Assembly: GCF_001428045.1 (NCBI RefSeq)
Contig: NZ_LMSD01000044.1
Location: 1 to 64,000 of the forward strand
From: Paenibacillus sp. Soil750
Lineage (GTDB): Bacteria; Bacillota; Bacilli; Paenibacillales; NBRC-103111
DNA length: 64,000 nucleotides
Direction of reading: 5' to 3'
Every line of letters begins with the position of its first letter. Positions within the stretch are counted from its first letter, which is position 1. The position numbers and the translations under genes were made by a program. The notes beneath the pieces are model-generated. The model was given only the letters and a program-made list of their open reading frames with translations. It was not told where the DNA came from and did no database searches. Shown piece after piece: positions 53,203-63,235 of this stretch.

Positions 53203-55554
53203 ATGAATAACTACTTGCGCAAGTATCGGGAACGGAAATATTTCATGCGCATCATACTGTCAATTAATCTGCTTATTATATCCGTTATGCTGGCCTCCTT
53301 GCTGTCCGCTTTTCTCTATTCCAAGAAGATCAGCTTGGACTCGCAGCAAGAAGCCAACGAGAAGGTGCTTTCTCAGATCAACTACAACATCACTTACATG
53401 AATGATACAGTGAAAAATTTCGCCATCTCTATGTTCTACGATACCGATATGGCCCATTTGTTATTCAGTGGTGAACAGGACACCTTTGAAGATACCGACC
53501 GCATAAACAAGTTGAGTAAGACAATTGCTTACAACTCCTTTATCCACTCGATCGTCTTCTACAACAGCAAGCGAAACATGTTCTTTATGAGCGGTGATGA
53601 CGCAATCACTAGCTCAACCAGCAACCTAATGAATCATATCGGTGAATTTCTGAACGGCGGCAAGGCAATTTTCAAAATGCAGATGATGCCATTACGTTAC
53701 GTCCCGGACCTCAAGCATCCGGAGCGCTCACAGCAGGTGTTCTCCCTATTTATGTATGACTCGCTGGACGCGTATACCAAGAAGGAGAGCGCTTTAATTA
53801 TCAATGTAAAGCCGGAATGGCTGTTTGAAAAGCTGGAGTTGATGAACAGGCAGTCTTCGAATAGGTCCAACCGGATTTTCGTGCTGGACCAGAATAAAGA
53901 GATGTACAGTCCAGATATTCAATTTGACCAAGATCTGGGTAATCTGAAGGACGAGGTATATCGGCAGATCGATACCTCACACCGCCAGGTTTCTCAGTTT
54001 ACGTATACGGCTAACGGCGAAAAGCAAATCGTTAATTACATCGTAAACCGCTCAGTTAACTGGGTAATCGTCGATGTTGAACCTTATGTTGGCGTAATCG
54101 CCGCTGTCGATCGGCTGAAGATCGTCTTCATAACGGTCGCCGCAATTTGTCTTGTTATAGCCGTCGTCGCCTCATTGGTCGTCTCGAACCGTCTCTACTC
54201 GCCGATCAACGGGCTGCTCAAGCAGACGAAGAGGTTGCCCGGTGGTGAGACGGACCGTACGAATGAGCAGGACGAGATCAGCTACATCTCGCATATCTAT
54301 AATCATCTTATCGAGAAGCTTATGACCGAGCAAACGAAGCACGACAGCAACGAAGCGATTATGCGCTCTTACTATCTGCGCAAGCTCGTGACCGATAGCG
54401 GAGCTTTCTCGTCAGAGGAATGGGACGAGTGCGTACGGGGTGGATATGTGACCGTTGATTTGGAAAAAGAGAGCATCATCGGGGTTCTCAAGCTCGATCG
54501 CTACGAAGAACTGAAAGACAACGTCCTCGGTGTGAATGTAAACCTGCTGAATTTTGCCGTGTCCAATATCATTCGGGAAATTGTTCCAGAGGGGCTGCGC
54601 GGGGATGTCGTCGACATTCGTGGCGAATATCTGGTGTTGGTCTTCGAAGCCGGCGCTCGCCCGGAGGCAAGCTACACAGCAATCACCAAGCTGCTGCTGC
54701 AGGCGCAGCAGATCATCGGGGATTACTACCATGTCACTTTCACAGTAGCACTGGGAGATGTCGCGTCCCATTATCACGAGTTGACGGCTCGCTACGAGAA
54801 AGCATTGGATTACTATCTTTACAAAATGAATTTTGGCCACGGTTCCGTGATCACACCGGAGATGGTGCAGAGCAATCTTGCCAATCTCGAGGCACACATC
54901 CCGCTCGAGCTCGAGCGAAAATTCGCGGAGGCAATCAAAGCGAGCCGTCCGGACAACGTCATCCAGGAGTTGGAGCACCTACGCCGGTTGATTGCCGGGA
55001 TGAGCTCCGATGCCGTCGTGCAATCGGTGATCCAGCTTGGCATCTTAATTAAACAGACCGTTCGTGAAATCAATCAGAACAAGCTGTCACCACTGCTCAT
55101 CGATCTTCGCTCCATCGATCGCCTCGTATTCGAGAAGGAGACACTGGACGAAATCTTCGCGGAGTTCGGCGCCATCCTAAGCGCTATTTTTGAGGATCAG
55201 AAGCGAGGTACGGAGACGAAGGACCATTTTATCATCGATACGATTAAAGACATGATTCAGGCGAATTACTCCAATCCGAATCTGAGCTTACAGGAAATCG
55301 CCGATATGCTCCGGATGTCCTCCGCGTACGTCGGCCGCATTTTCAAGAAGCAGGAAACGATCTCTGTTGCCGATTACATCAATGAAATTCGACTGCTGAA
55401 ATCGGTCATGCTGCTGGAGAACAACAACCTGCCGGTGAACGAAATTTCGGAGAAGGTCGGTTTCAGCTCTCCGAGCTATTTCTTCAAGCTGTTCAAGAAG
55501 CGTTTTGGCACGACACCCAAGGATTACCGCATCAAGAAATCGTTGTCGTTGTAG
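53203..55554 (+). CDS. Membrane-anchored AraC-family sensor-regulator
   Basis: 783 residues from the ATG at 53203 with AGGGGGG ahead. A membrane helix near 16-37, an extracellular Cache-like sensor region to about 300, a second helix near 305-330 (IVFITVAAICLVIAVVASLV), a long cytoplasmic linker, and a C-terminal HTH pair (NLSLQEIADMLRMSSAYVGR; VGFSSPSYFFKLFKKRFGTTP). It combines sensing and DNA binding in one chain without phosphotransfer. Common beside Paenibacillus ABC loci. It likely activates system B and the DUF4091/Gfo genes that follow. Confidence 0.9.
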   Translation: MNNYLRKYRERKYFMRIILSINLLIISVMLASLLSAFLYSKKISLDSQQEANEKVLSQINYNITYMNDTVKNFAISMFYDTDMAHLLFSGEQDTFEDTDRINKLSKTIAYNSFIHSIVFYNSKRNMFFMSGDDAITSSTSNLMNHIGEFLNGGKAIFKMQMMPLRYVPDLKHPERSQQVFSLFMYDSLDAYTKKESALIINVKPEWLFEKLELMNRQSSNRSNRIFVLDQNKEMYSPDIQFDQDLGNLKDEVYRQIDTSHRQVSQFTYTANGEKQIVNYIVNRSVNWVIVDVEPYVGVIAAVDRLKIVFITVAAICLVIAVVASLVVSNRLYSPINGLLKQTKRLPGGETDRTNEQDEISYISHIYNHLIEKLMTEQTKHDSNEAIMRSYYLRKLVTDSGAFSSEEWDECVRGGYVTVDLEKESIIGVLKLDRYEELKDNVLGVNVNLLNFAVSNIIREIVPEGLRGDVVDIRGEYLVLVFEAGARPEASYTAITKLLLQAQQIIGDYYHVTFTVALGDVASHYHELTARYEKALDYYLYKMNFGHGSVITPEMVQSNLANLEAHIPLELERKFAEAIKASRPDNVIQELEHLRRLIAGMSSDAVVQSVIQLGILIKQTVREINQNKLSPLLIDLRSIDRLVFEKETLDEIFAEFGAILSAIFEDQKRGTETKDHFIIDTIKDMIQANYSNPNLSLQEIADMLRMSSAYVGRIFKKQETISVADYINEIRLLKSVMLLENNNLPVNEISEKVGFSSPSYFFKLFKKRFGTTPKDYRIKKSLSL

Positions 55555-55612
55555 GCAGACTGCTTTGAATCGTCATCGTGCATAAAAGTTCAAATTGTTC
55601 ATCGAATTAGTG

Positions 55613-55650
55613 AAAGAAAGTGCGAATCTTGCACTTTCTTTTGTTTTTTC
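55613..55650 (+). terminator. Intrinsic terminator after the AraC sensor gene
   Basis: AAAGAAAGTGC and GCACTTTCTTT form a perfect 11-bp stem with a seven-base loop, ending in TTTTGTTTTTT. Its core resembles the GTGCA-TTGCAC sites, but the T-run favours a terminator. Confidence 0.75.
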
Positions 55651-55697
55651 CGGGAGTTACGCTGATCTTAAGTCGAGAGAATAAAGAGGGAATTTAC

Positions 55698-57380
55698 ATG
55701 CAGGATGTATTTGTATTTGAGACACGCTGTCTCCATTCCTTAGTCAAAGTGTTTCCGGACGAGGAGCTTTGGGCTGAGTCATATACGAGGAGCTCCGCCT
55801 TGCGCGGGGAGACGTTCAATTTCCAAGTCGCCTATCGCGCACCTGCTTTGACCAAGCCGATCCGGGTGAGCTTCACGTCCACCTTGCCAGCTGCCATTAC
55901 CTTGCGTGAGGTCGGCTTGGCTCCATCGGAACTCCCCTGCCAGCGACGCCATGATGTCAATGTGCTGCGGGTCACGCCTGGCCTTTATCCCGATCCGCTG
56001 TATCCTATAGACGAAGAGTATGGGGTTGTGGGAATCCATTATCAATGGAGATCCGTCTGGGTTACTGTGGAGTTAGATGAGGAGACACCAGCGGAAGCCT
56101 ATGTTGTCACTGTGCAGTTTACAAAAATGACGGGGGAAAAGATTGGTGAGGAGTGCTTTCACTTAGAGGTCATCTCAGCGGTTCTGCCACCTCAAACGCT
56201 GATTCACACGGAGTGGTTCCATACCGACTGCCTAGCGAATTACTACGGAGTCCAAGTGTTTAGCGATGCGCATTGGCTGCTGATCGAACAGTATATGCAA
56301 ACCGCCGTGCAGCACGGCATGAACATGGTTCTCACGCCGCACTTCACACCTCCACTGGATACCCAAGTCGGCGGGGAGCGCCCAACAGTTCAACTGGTGG
56401 ATGTGCAGAAGGAGCCGGACGGAACCTATGAATTCGGTTTTGATCGACTTCTTCGCTGGATTGAGGTGTGTGATCGGGTCGGCATCCGTTATTTGGAATT
56501 CTCGCACCTGTTCACCCAGTGGGGGGCAAAGCATGCTCCGAAAGTGATGGCGGAGGAACAGGGGGAGCTGCGTCGCATTTTTGGCTGGGAGACGGATGCG
56601 ACTGGGGAGGAATATAAATCCTTCCTGGGTCAATACTTACCTGCTTTGACGGCGCTCCTTCACGAGCGAGGCCTTGAGAATCGGTGCTATTTTCATATAT
56701 CGGATGAGCCTTTGCTTGAACATATGCCTTGGTATCGCAGTGCAAGCGAGCTGATGCAGACTCACTTGGGGAATTTCCCGATTATCGATGCTCTGACCAA
56801 CTATGAGTACTATGAGCAGGGGCTTGTGAAGCGGCCGATTCCGGCGAACGACCACATTGAACCTTTCCTTAAGCGTCAAGTGCCGGAACTATGGACGTAT
56901 TACTGCTGTGTGCAGTACCGGCAAGTATCCAATCGGTTCTTCAACATGCCGTCCGCCCGCAATCGAGTGTTCGGTGTTCAGTTATATAAGTTTCAAATTG
57001 CCGGCTTCTTGCATTGGGGCTACAACTTCTGGAATACGCAGTATTCGCTGCAAGCAATCGACCCGTATCGTGTGACGGACGCCGGCCGGAGCTTCCCATC
57101 TGGCGACGCGTTCCTAGTTTACCCTGGCGCGGAAGGGCCGGTAGAGTCAATTCGCATGGAAGTGTTCTTCGAGGGTTTACAAGACCTTAGGGCCCTGCAG
57201 TTGCTGGAAAGCTTGATCGGGCGCGACCGGGTTCTGGCGATGATTGAAGAGGGACTCACGGAGCCTTTGAGCTTTAGCCGGTATCCGTGCGATGCAGAAT
57301 GGCTGCTCGGGCTTCGGGAAAAGGTCAATCGGGCGATAAACGATGCATCGGAGTTAATCAAAAGGGGAGAGAACAAATGA
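55698..57380 (+). CDS. DUF4091-domain protein, probable glycoside-acting enzyme
   Basis: 560 residues from the ATG at 55698 (GAGGG about ten bases ahead). An N-terminal beta domain (about 1-165) is followed by a barrel-like region and the DUF4091 block (FLHWGYNFWNTQYSLQAIDP near 440, then FEGLQDLRALQLLESL). DUF4091 proteins are related to GH123-like barrels and occur in polysaccharide loci. The acidic residues near HISDEPLLEHMPWY (about 333) could be catalytic. No signal peptide. Overlaps the next gene by four bases. Confidence 0.82.
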   Translation: MQDVFVFETRCLHSLVKVFPDEELWAESYTRSSALRGETFNFQVAYRAPALTKPIRVSFTSTLPAAITLREVGLAPSELPCQRRHDVNVLRVTPGLYPDPLYPIDEEYGVVGIHYQWRSVWVTVELDEETPAEAYVVTVQFTKMTGEKIGEECFHLEVISAVLPPQTLIHTEWFHTDCLANYYGVQVFSDAHWLLIEQYMQTAVQHGMNMVLTPHFTPPLDTQVGGERPTVQLVDVQKEPDGTYEFGFDRLLRWIEVCDRVGIRYLEFSHLFTQWGAKHAPKVMAEEQGELRRIFGWETDATGEEYKSFLGQYLPALTALLHERGLENRCYFHISDEPLLEHMPWYRSASELMQTHLGNFPIIDALTNYEYYEQGLVKRPIPANDHIEPFLKRQVPELWTYYCCVQYRQVSNRFFNMPSARNRVFGVQLYKFQIAGFLHWGYNFWNTQYSLQAIDPYRVTDAGRSFPSGDAFLVYPGAEGPVESIRMEVFFEGLQDLRALQLLESLIGRDRVLAMIEEGLTEPLSFSRYPCDAEWLLGLREKVNRAINDASELIKRGENK

Positions 57381-58678
57381 ACGCCGAGAATAAACCGATA
57401 GAGGTCATCATTGTGGGAGCAGGCAGCCGCAGTATGAATTACGCGAGCTACGCGTTGAAGCATCCGGAGCAGATGCGGATAGTTGGGGTAGTGGATCCGA
57501 ATCCGCTTCGGCGCGCGCATACGGCTGAACGTTATGGATTGCCGGGGGACATGGTGTTCGCGGATGTTGAGACGCTTGTCGCACGGCCGAAATTGGCGGA
57601 CGCGGCGATTAACGGGACCTTGGACGCACAACACGTCTCGACGAGCTTGCCGCTGCTGCAGAAAGGCTACGACCTGCTGCTGGAGAAGCCGATCGGCATT
57701 ACGGAAGCTGAAGTGCTGGAGCTGCATCGCACGGCGCAAGCGTGCGGTCGCAAGGTCATGATCTGCCATGTGCTGCGGTATGCTCCGTTCTACGTGGAGC
57801 TGAAGAGGGAGCTGGAGGCAGGGACGATCGGAGACATCCTCCACATTCAGACGGAGGAAAATGTGGACTATCATCACATGGCCACGGCGTTCGTTCGCGG
57901 CAAATTCGCGAATAAGGAGCGAGGAGGCTCGTCCTTCCTCATGCAAAAATGCTGCCACGACCTCGACCTTATCACCTGGTTTCAATCGAAAGTACGTCCA
58001 GTCAAGGTGAGCAGCTACGGCGGCCGCTCTTATTTTCGGGAGTCGCGAGCTCCACAAGGTTCGGGTACTCGTTGCCTGACCGATTGCGCAATCGAAGAGA
58101 ACTGCGTGTACTCGGCGAAGAAACTGTACGTGGATCATTCGCTATGGCCGGTTTACGTGTGGCCTCGTTACCTAGACGGCGTGCGGTTCAGCGAGGAGGA
58201 GAAGCTGGAGAGCTTGCGCACCGATAACCCTTTCGGCCGTTGTGTCTGGAGGTGCGATAACGACATTGCCGATCATCAAGCGGTGATGATGGAGTTTGAG
58301 AACGGAAGCCCCGCCGTTCACAATCTGGTCGGCGGGGCAGCCAAGGCCTGTCGCACCGTGCATATTACAGGAACGAAGGGCGAGATCTATGGGGAGCTCG
58401 AGGAAGGTTTCTTCGTGGTGCGCTACCCACACCTGCGGAAAGGAGGCGTATATAGCGAGCACCGCGTCGATATTCCGGTCAGTCGCGATATGCATGGAGG
58501 CGGCGATCACCGGCTTGTCGAGGATTTCGTGCGAGTTGTTCGAGGAGACGCTTCCGCTCAATTCTCCACATCCTTGGAGCATGCTATCGTCGGGCATCTT
58601 GTCGGGTTTCGGGCGGATGCTTCCATGGCGTCAGGGCAGTCTTCACAAATAGATTGGAGCAACTTGGTGTCAGAGTGA
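57377..58678 (+). CDS. Gfo/Idh/MocA-family oxidoreductase
   Basis: 433 residues from the ATG at 57377, overlapping the DUF4091 stop (ATGA). The Rossmann motif is VIIVGAGSRSMNYAS near 9-23; the family lysine is in LLLEKPIGIT (about 99). CCHDLDLITWF near 191 holds the usual catalytic His. An NAD-dependent sugar or glycoside dehydrogenase is expected. Translational coupling to a DUF4091 protein suggests that the two act in sequence. Confidence 0.9.
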   Translation: MNAENKPIEVIIVGAGSRSMNYASYALKHPEQMRIVGVVDPNPLRRAHTAERYGLPGDMVFADVETLVARPKLADAAINGTLDAQHVSTSLPLLQKGYDLLLEKPIGITEAEVLELHRTAQACGRKVMICHVLRYAPFYVELKRELEAGTIGDILHIQTEENVDYHHMATAFVRGKFANKERGGSSFLMQKCCHDLDLITWFQSKVRPVKVSSYGGRSYFRESRAPQGSGTRCLTDCAIEENCVYSAKKLYVDHSLWPVYVWPRYLDGVRFSEEEKLESLRTDNPFGRCVWRCDNDIADHQAVMMEFENGSPAVHNLVGGAAKACRTVHITGTKGEIYGELEEGFFVVRYPHLRKGGVYSEHRVDIPVSRDMHGGGDHRLVEDFVRVVRGDASAQFSTSLEHAIVGHLVGFRADASMASGQSSQIDWSNLVSE

Positions 58679-58794
58679 CGGCAACTCGCAATCGCAAGAA
58701 TCGGCTAAGTTCATGATTTCCGACAGCGAAGAGACTGCCCCAAACGACAACTCTGAAAAAAGGGCACGAGGATACGCTATTTAATGAAAAAAGT

Positions 58795-58833
58795 GGCTGT
58801 CTCAAAAGGTCTAAATTGACCCTTGAGACAGCC
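58795..58833 (-). terminator. Intrinsic terminator of the 1371-residue protein gene
   Basis: GGCTGTCTCAA and TTGAGACAGCC form a perfect 11-bp stem. Read on the minus strand the stem is followed by ACTTTTTTC. It also lies just after the plus-strand Gfo gene. Confidence 0.75.
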
Positions 58834-58857
58834 CTTTGTGTTCATACTAACTTAATG

Positions 58858-61800
58858 TTATTTCCCAGACTGATCATGGGGAACGGTGATTACGCTTGAA
58901 ACAACGGTTTTATTGCCCGCGTTATCGATAGCTGTGTAAGTGATGGTATAGGTGCGATCTTTCTCGGCTCGCAGATTAAATGTTGTAGCGGGCGTACCGA
59001 TCTCCGCTTGTATGTCGCTTGCGTTACTGTTTGGATCGCTGCAAGTAATGGATGTCAAAATGACCGATGCTACTCCAGAATCTGCATCGCTTGCGTTCAC
59101 AGTGGCATGGACAGCAACCATTTTATGGTTTGCAGGCCAAATCGAAGTTTTGTCTAGCGCTACAGTTAGAACCGGAGCAGTCCGGTCCAATAGACCTATG
59201 ACGATGGTTTTGACTATTTCCGTATTGCCTGTTTTATCAACAGAACGATACTGAACCGTGTGCGTCCCGCCTTGTTCGATTAAAATAAGTCCCGTATAAG
59301 GGCTCCAAGTCCCGTTGTCGCCGATCCGATATTCGGTTCTTGCAATACCGGACAGATTGTCGGTTGCCGAGAGGGCTACCACTGTTTGTGTCCCATAGAC
59401 AGCCTCAGCTATTGTGATCGGAGCCCTGAGATCAGCTAGGAACCCTGTGTTCGCTTCCTTTGTAACGCCTCCGAGTGTAACTAAAGCATGAACGGATGTA
59501 ATCCCTTCTCCAGTTGCGGTTACTTTTCCATTGCCATCGACGTTCGCTACTGCGCTATTGTCGCTTCTGAACACGATCGTTGCTTGGCTTAAATCCGCTT
59601 GAGACCCATCGGACACATAGCCGGATACAGATAATAAGGCCGAGCCTCCGCTACCTAAATACATGGTATCCGCTGTTAACGAAACGGTAGATAATACTTC
59701 TTCCACTTGTACGTCCAACTGTGAGATGACCGCCTTAACCGGCGGCTTTCCATTTCCCGAGAACATTCCGATACCAGCAAGGAAATCGGTTCCTTCGAAC
59801 TCCACAGTCGTGGAACCGATGGATTGCCATTGCGAGTCTTTATAGTAATAGCCAGTGACCGAGTTGCCTTCCTTAACCAACTTCATCTGGAAAGGAGAGT
59901 TTATACTCTTGCCTGCATAGTCCAGCAGCAGTCCTGTCGAAGAGCCCCAATATTGTTGTTGGGCAGGCGGCTTCTGCGCGTCTAACATGCTCTCGTTATT
60001 GCGGAATACATACCTGAGCACCTTGCCGGTTCCGTCCGTTCGGAACTGAACATGCTTCGAATCCGCCGTGTCCTTGGCGCGGAACATCAAGCCGACCGAT
60101 GCCGGATCAGGGAAATCAAAGCTGTCGATCGTAGCCGTCAGTGTTACTTTAATGTTGGGGTCGGATAAATGAACGTTTTTGGTGAGGTAGATGAAATCAT
60201 CCGATTTGTCCCATACGTTGTCCCCAACGCCTACAAGCGAGTAGGTGCCATCGGTACCTACCGATACAAAGCCCTTGCTATGGGAGCCGTATTGTTTTAA
60301 CGTCCAACCTGTTGCTCCGGTATCTGTCCCGCCAGCAGGGAAGACTGTCGAAATCTGAGTAGCTGCTTTGGTAATCCCTTCCTTGAAGACCGTTGCCGAT
60401 ATGGTGACTTGACCTTCCGAAAGGGCCGTTACGGATGCTGAACCATTGCTTACGCTATTTATACGCAGGACTTGAGGGTCACTGGAAACAAGCTGGACAT
60501 CGGCTGTGGAGAGGTCCGCCGGCAAGCCGTTCTGCAATGTTCCTGTCAGATTTAAAATTCCTTCCTGTCCAACAGTAAAAAGATTAGTTGGTGATGCGAA
60601 CTGCACCTCTTTTAAAAGGGTTTCGCTTACACCGGCATTAAACGGCGTGTTTTCGATAAGACCAGTATCGTCTGCATATGAAAGGCCGACGGCTGATCCA
60701 GGCTTATAAATGCGCACTCGTGCATCCGTATTCGTAAGGCCTGTTCGGAACGTAATTTCTTTGCGAACATATTGCGTATCTTTTGAAGTGATATCGATTG
60801 CGTTTCCGCCATAATTAAATACGCCGAGAACGATCGATTCACCAGGTTCATTGTACACCCAAGCCACAAATTTATATTCGGTATCCGGCTTAAGACCCGT
60901 AATTTTCTGTTCCACACCGGCTCCACCAGGCCCAAGCTTCAAACGGAATTGTCTTCCTCTGACCTGCCAGTCGGGAGATGCAGGTACTTGCTGGACATCG
61001 GTGGTGCCGTTTGTCGTCCATTTCAGCCATTTATCCGTATTTCCGTAAAAGCCACTGTTCAAAATCAGGTTCATATAAGGAGTATCGATCGGGACATAAT
61101 TCACGCTCGGAGGATTGGCTAAATCCGGTCCAGCTTTCCAATCAGCTCCGCCAAACTCAAAAGCACCTGCATCTGGGGCAAGACCTACGTAACCGTCCGT
61201 GATTCCCTGAATGACGGCCCCAGTGTTGATTGCCGTTGATCCTTGATTTAACCGGAAGTCGTTCGAAGAGGGATTGACAAAATTCACGCCGGCGTTCGAC
61301 GTTGTGTTGTACCCATTTGCTGTGTCAGCCGTTAAGGAGACACTGTTGGTAAAAATGTTGTTAAATACTCTCGATCCAAACAACTCCTGGGCATAAGGCG
61401 CTGACCCCCAAAACCCAATGCTGCTTGTTTTATTGTTCACGACCGTGTTGTTATAGATGAGTCGGTAATTACCCGGTGTATTGAGCTGAATCCCCACGTC
61501 GTTGTTGTAAAGAACGTTATGATGCGCCACGACATTGTTGGCATAATTATCAAAATAGAGGCCGACACTCATATCGGAACCTTTACTGTCGTGAATCAAA
61601 TTGTGGTGGATATTGCTGTTGCCCATATCGACGCCCCAACTATAGAGCAGTGCGCCGTCTCTGGAAAGCCACATCCCATTCGAGATGTCGTTATAGGAGA
61701 TTTCTCCGCTACCCGATCTCCAATAGATATTGAATCTTCCTGAATCCCGAATCTCATTGTGACTGATCAAGTTGGCTGTCCCGCTCGAAAGCTTGACCAG

Positions 61801-62973
61801 GGGATCGTAGGAAGCCATATAACTGCCATCATGTATGACGTTATTCACAATACGGTTGCTGTTCCCCTCAATATTGATCAACGTTCCCGAAGAATAGGCA
61901 ATCTTGCTGTTCTTGATTTCGTTGTTGTCTCCGATGATGCTGATTCCGCCATTAAGCTGATCGGGATTCGTCGTATTCTGGGAAAAGTTCGAGAAATACA
62001 CATAATCAGCCTGAATATCGTCCAACGTGTTATTACTTGAACCATTCATCGTGATATTGGCCGCAAAGGTATGAATCCCCTTCATTTGAATATAGGATTT
62101 CCCGTTAAGATTAAAGGCTGTCATACGCTTTTTGACCTCAACGTTGGACGGAACACCGCCGTCCGGTGCCCACAAATAGACCTTTTGCGCTGTCCCATCC
62201 ACATACCACTCGTTAGGCGCGTCCAAAGCGCCTAAAACACCGCTGAGGAAGTACGTGCTGCCCAGTCGGGGATACAGTTCCGCATAATCGCCTGTAATCG
62301 GTTCATACGTGAGGGTGTGGGTCGTACTGTTATAGCCTGTCACCTTACTGGTCATGCCTTGGTAGGCGTTGCCGCCTCGTTCCCAGACCAAAGCGTTCTT
62401 CCAAAAGTCAGTCGGCTGCGTCAAATTCGAATCAACAATTGACGTCGCCGATCCTGAATCTGCGGTGGCAACACCCGCTTTTAAGCCCGGTAGTGTGTAT
62501 TCGCTGATATTGGGCCAGCGCGCTTCCCAGAGAGGGGCAACGGCCGAGCCATTATTCACGAATAACTGGTTTTCTTTTCCTAGACTCCAAGATAGATCAG
62601 CTTTATAGATATTTCCTGCGTGTTGCGTCCAGCCACTGATCGGTTCGGTACCGCTTACAATGACATTTGCGCCTGGGGCTGGCTGAAAGGTGATGGGGAG
62701 ACCGCTTTTGCCGGATAAAGCCGGCGTAATCGTCTCTCGGTATGTACCTGATGCGATGATACAAGTATCACCAGGCTGCACGACTTGGGCGCATTTATTG
62801 ATGGTTTTGAAGGGGGATGCTTCTGAATTACCTGCTGAGGAGTCATTTCCATTCGGAGCCACATAGTAGGTCGTTGCAGCTGCAAGTGCACTTGGTGCGG
62901 GCAGCAACCCGCTGATAAAGCCTAGCGTCAACGTTACCGCTAAGCCATAACCAAGTTTCGTTTTTTTTCGCAT
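58858..62973 (-). CDS. Large secreted multidomain beta-helix protein
   Basis: 1371 residues with a Sec signal ending near ALAAA (about 33). In order: a right-handed beta-helix (TYYVAPNGNDSSAG, to about 620), a carbohydrate-binding type domain (LILNSGFYGNTDKWLKW, about 640-770), an Ig-like Big_2 domain (about 795-875), a concanavalin-like jelly-roll (about 885-1095), another Big_2 domain (about 1100-1180), and two Ig-like domains to the end. No LPXTG anchor or S-layer domain. GAGGAGG precedes the ATG. Likely an extracellular polysaccharide lyase or hydrolase. Divergent from the carbon-nitrogen hydrolase gene and sharing a regulatory gap with it. Confidence 0.88.
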   Translation of the reverse strand: MRKKTKLGYGLAVTLTLGFISGLLPAPSALAAATTYYVAPNGNDSSAGNSEASPFKTINKCAQVVQPGDTCIIASGTYRETITPALSGKSGLPITFQPAPGANVIVSGTEPISGWTQHAGNIYKADLSWSLGKENQLFVNNGSAVAPLWEARWPNISEYTLPGLKAGVATADSGSATSIVDSNLTQPTDFWKNALVWERGGNAYQGMTSKVTGYNSTTHTLTYEPITGDYAELYPRLGSTYFLSGVLGALDAPNEWYVDGTAQKVYLWAPDGGVPSNVEVKKRMTAFNLNGKSYIQMKGIHTFAANITMNGSSNNTLDDIQADYVYFSNFSQNTTNPDQLNGGISIIGDNNEIKNSKIAYSSGTLINIEGNSNRIVNNVIHDGSYMASYDPLVKLSSGTANLISHNEIRDSGRFNIYWRSGSGEISYNDISNGMWLSRDGALLYSWGVDMGNSNIHHNLIHDSKGSDMSVGLYFDNYANNVVAHHNVLYNNDVGIQLNTPGNYRLIYNNTVVNNKTSSIGFWGSAPYAQELFGSRVFNNIFTNSVSLTADTANGYNTTSNAGVNFVNPSSNDFRLNQGSTAINTGAVIQGITDGYVGLAPDAGAFEFGGADWKAGPDLANPPSVNYVPIDTPYMNLILNSGFYGNTDKWLKWTTNGTTDVQQVPASPDWQVRGRQFRLKLGPGGAGVEQKITGLKPDTEYKFVAWVYNEPGESIVLGVFNYGGNAIDITSKDTQYVRKEITFRTGLTNTDARVRIYKPGSAVGLSYADDTGLIENTPFNAGVSETLLKEVQFASPTNLFTVGQEGILNLTGTLQNGLPADLSTADVQLVSSDPQVLRINSVSNGSASVTALSEGQVTISATVFKEGITKAATQISTVFPAGGTDTGATGWTLKQYGSHSKGFVSVGTDGTYSLVGVGDNVWDKSDDFIYLTKNVHLSDPNIKVTLTATIDSFDFPDPASVGLMFRAKDTADSKHVQFRTDGTGKVLRYVFRNNESMLDAQKPPAQQQYWGSSTGLLLDYAGKSINSPFQMKLVKEGNSVTGYYYKDSQWQSIGSTTVEFEGTDFLAGIGMFSGNGKPPVKAVISQLDVQVEEVLSTVSLTADTMYLGSGGSALLSVSGYVSDGSQADLSQATIVFRSDNSAVANVDGNGKVTATGEGITSVHALVTLGGVTKEANTGFLADLRAPITIAEAVYGTQTVVALSATDNLSGIARTEYRIGDNGTWSPYTGLILIEQGGTHTVQYRSVDKTGNTEIVKTIVIGLLDRTAPVLTVALDKTSIWPANHKMVAVHATVNASDADSGVASVILTSITCSDPNSNASDIQAEIGTPATTFNLRAEKDRTYTITYTAIDNAGNKTVVSSVITVPHDQSGK

Positions 62974-63157
62974 TACACTAGCCTCCTCGATAAGTAGTTA
63001 TGGACATTATCCATACTTCTAACTTATCAATTCACCAAATAATAAAAAGTCAAATATCCGTACTTTACTCCTGTATCAAGCTGAAACATTTATATTTTTG
63101 TGAACCTCCGATACGCACCACTAAAAATTTCATACATACAGTTCATTAATAGAGAAA

Positions 63158-63177
63158 AGTGCAGATCTTGCACTGTT
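63158..63177. promoter_or_regulatory. Candidate operator shared with 47956
   Basis: AGTGCA and TGCACT arms around five bases (63158-63174), then GTT. The first 20 bases agree with 47956-47975 at 17 positions. Located in the divergent gap between the 1371-residue protein and the hydrolase gene, so it could control both. Confidence 0.45.
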
Positions 63178-63235
63178 CATTTGTTAGTAATCCAGTTTAT
63201 GTTGGATGTGTGTATGAATGGGGGGCAGAGTATTC

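Noticed and set aside
58795..58833. Insertion-sequence terminal repeat (GGCTGTCTCAA)
   Set aside because: It resembles some insertion-sequence ends, but both arms face each other within 40 bases and fit a terminator; no transposase is present.
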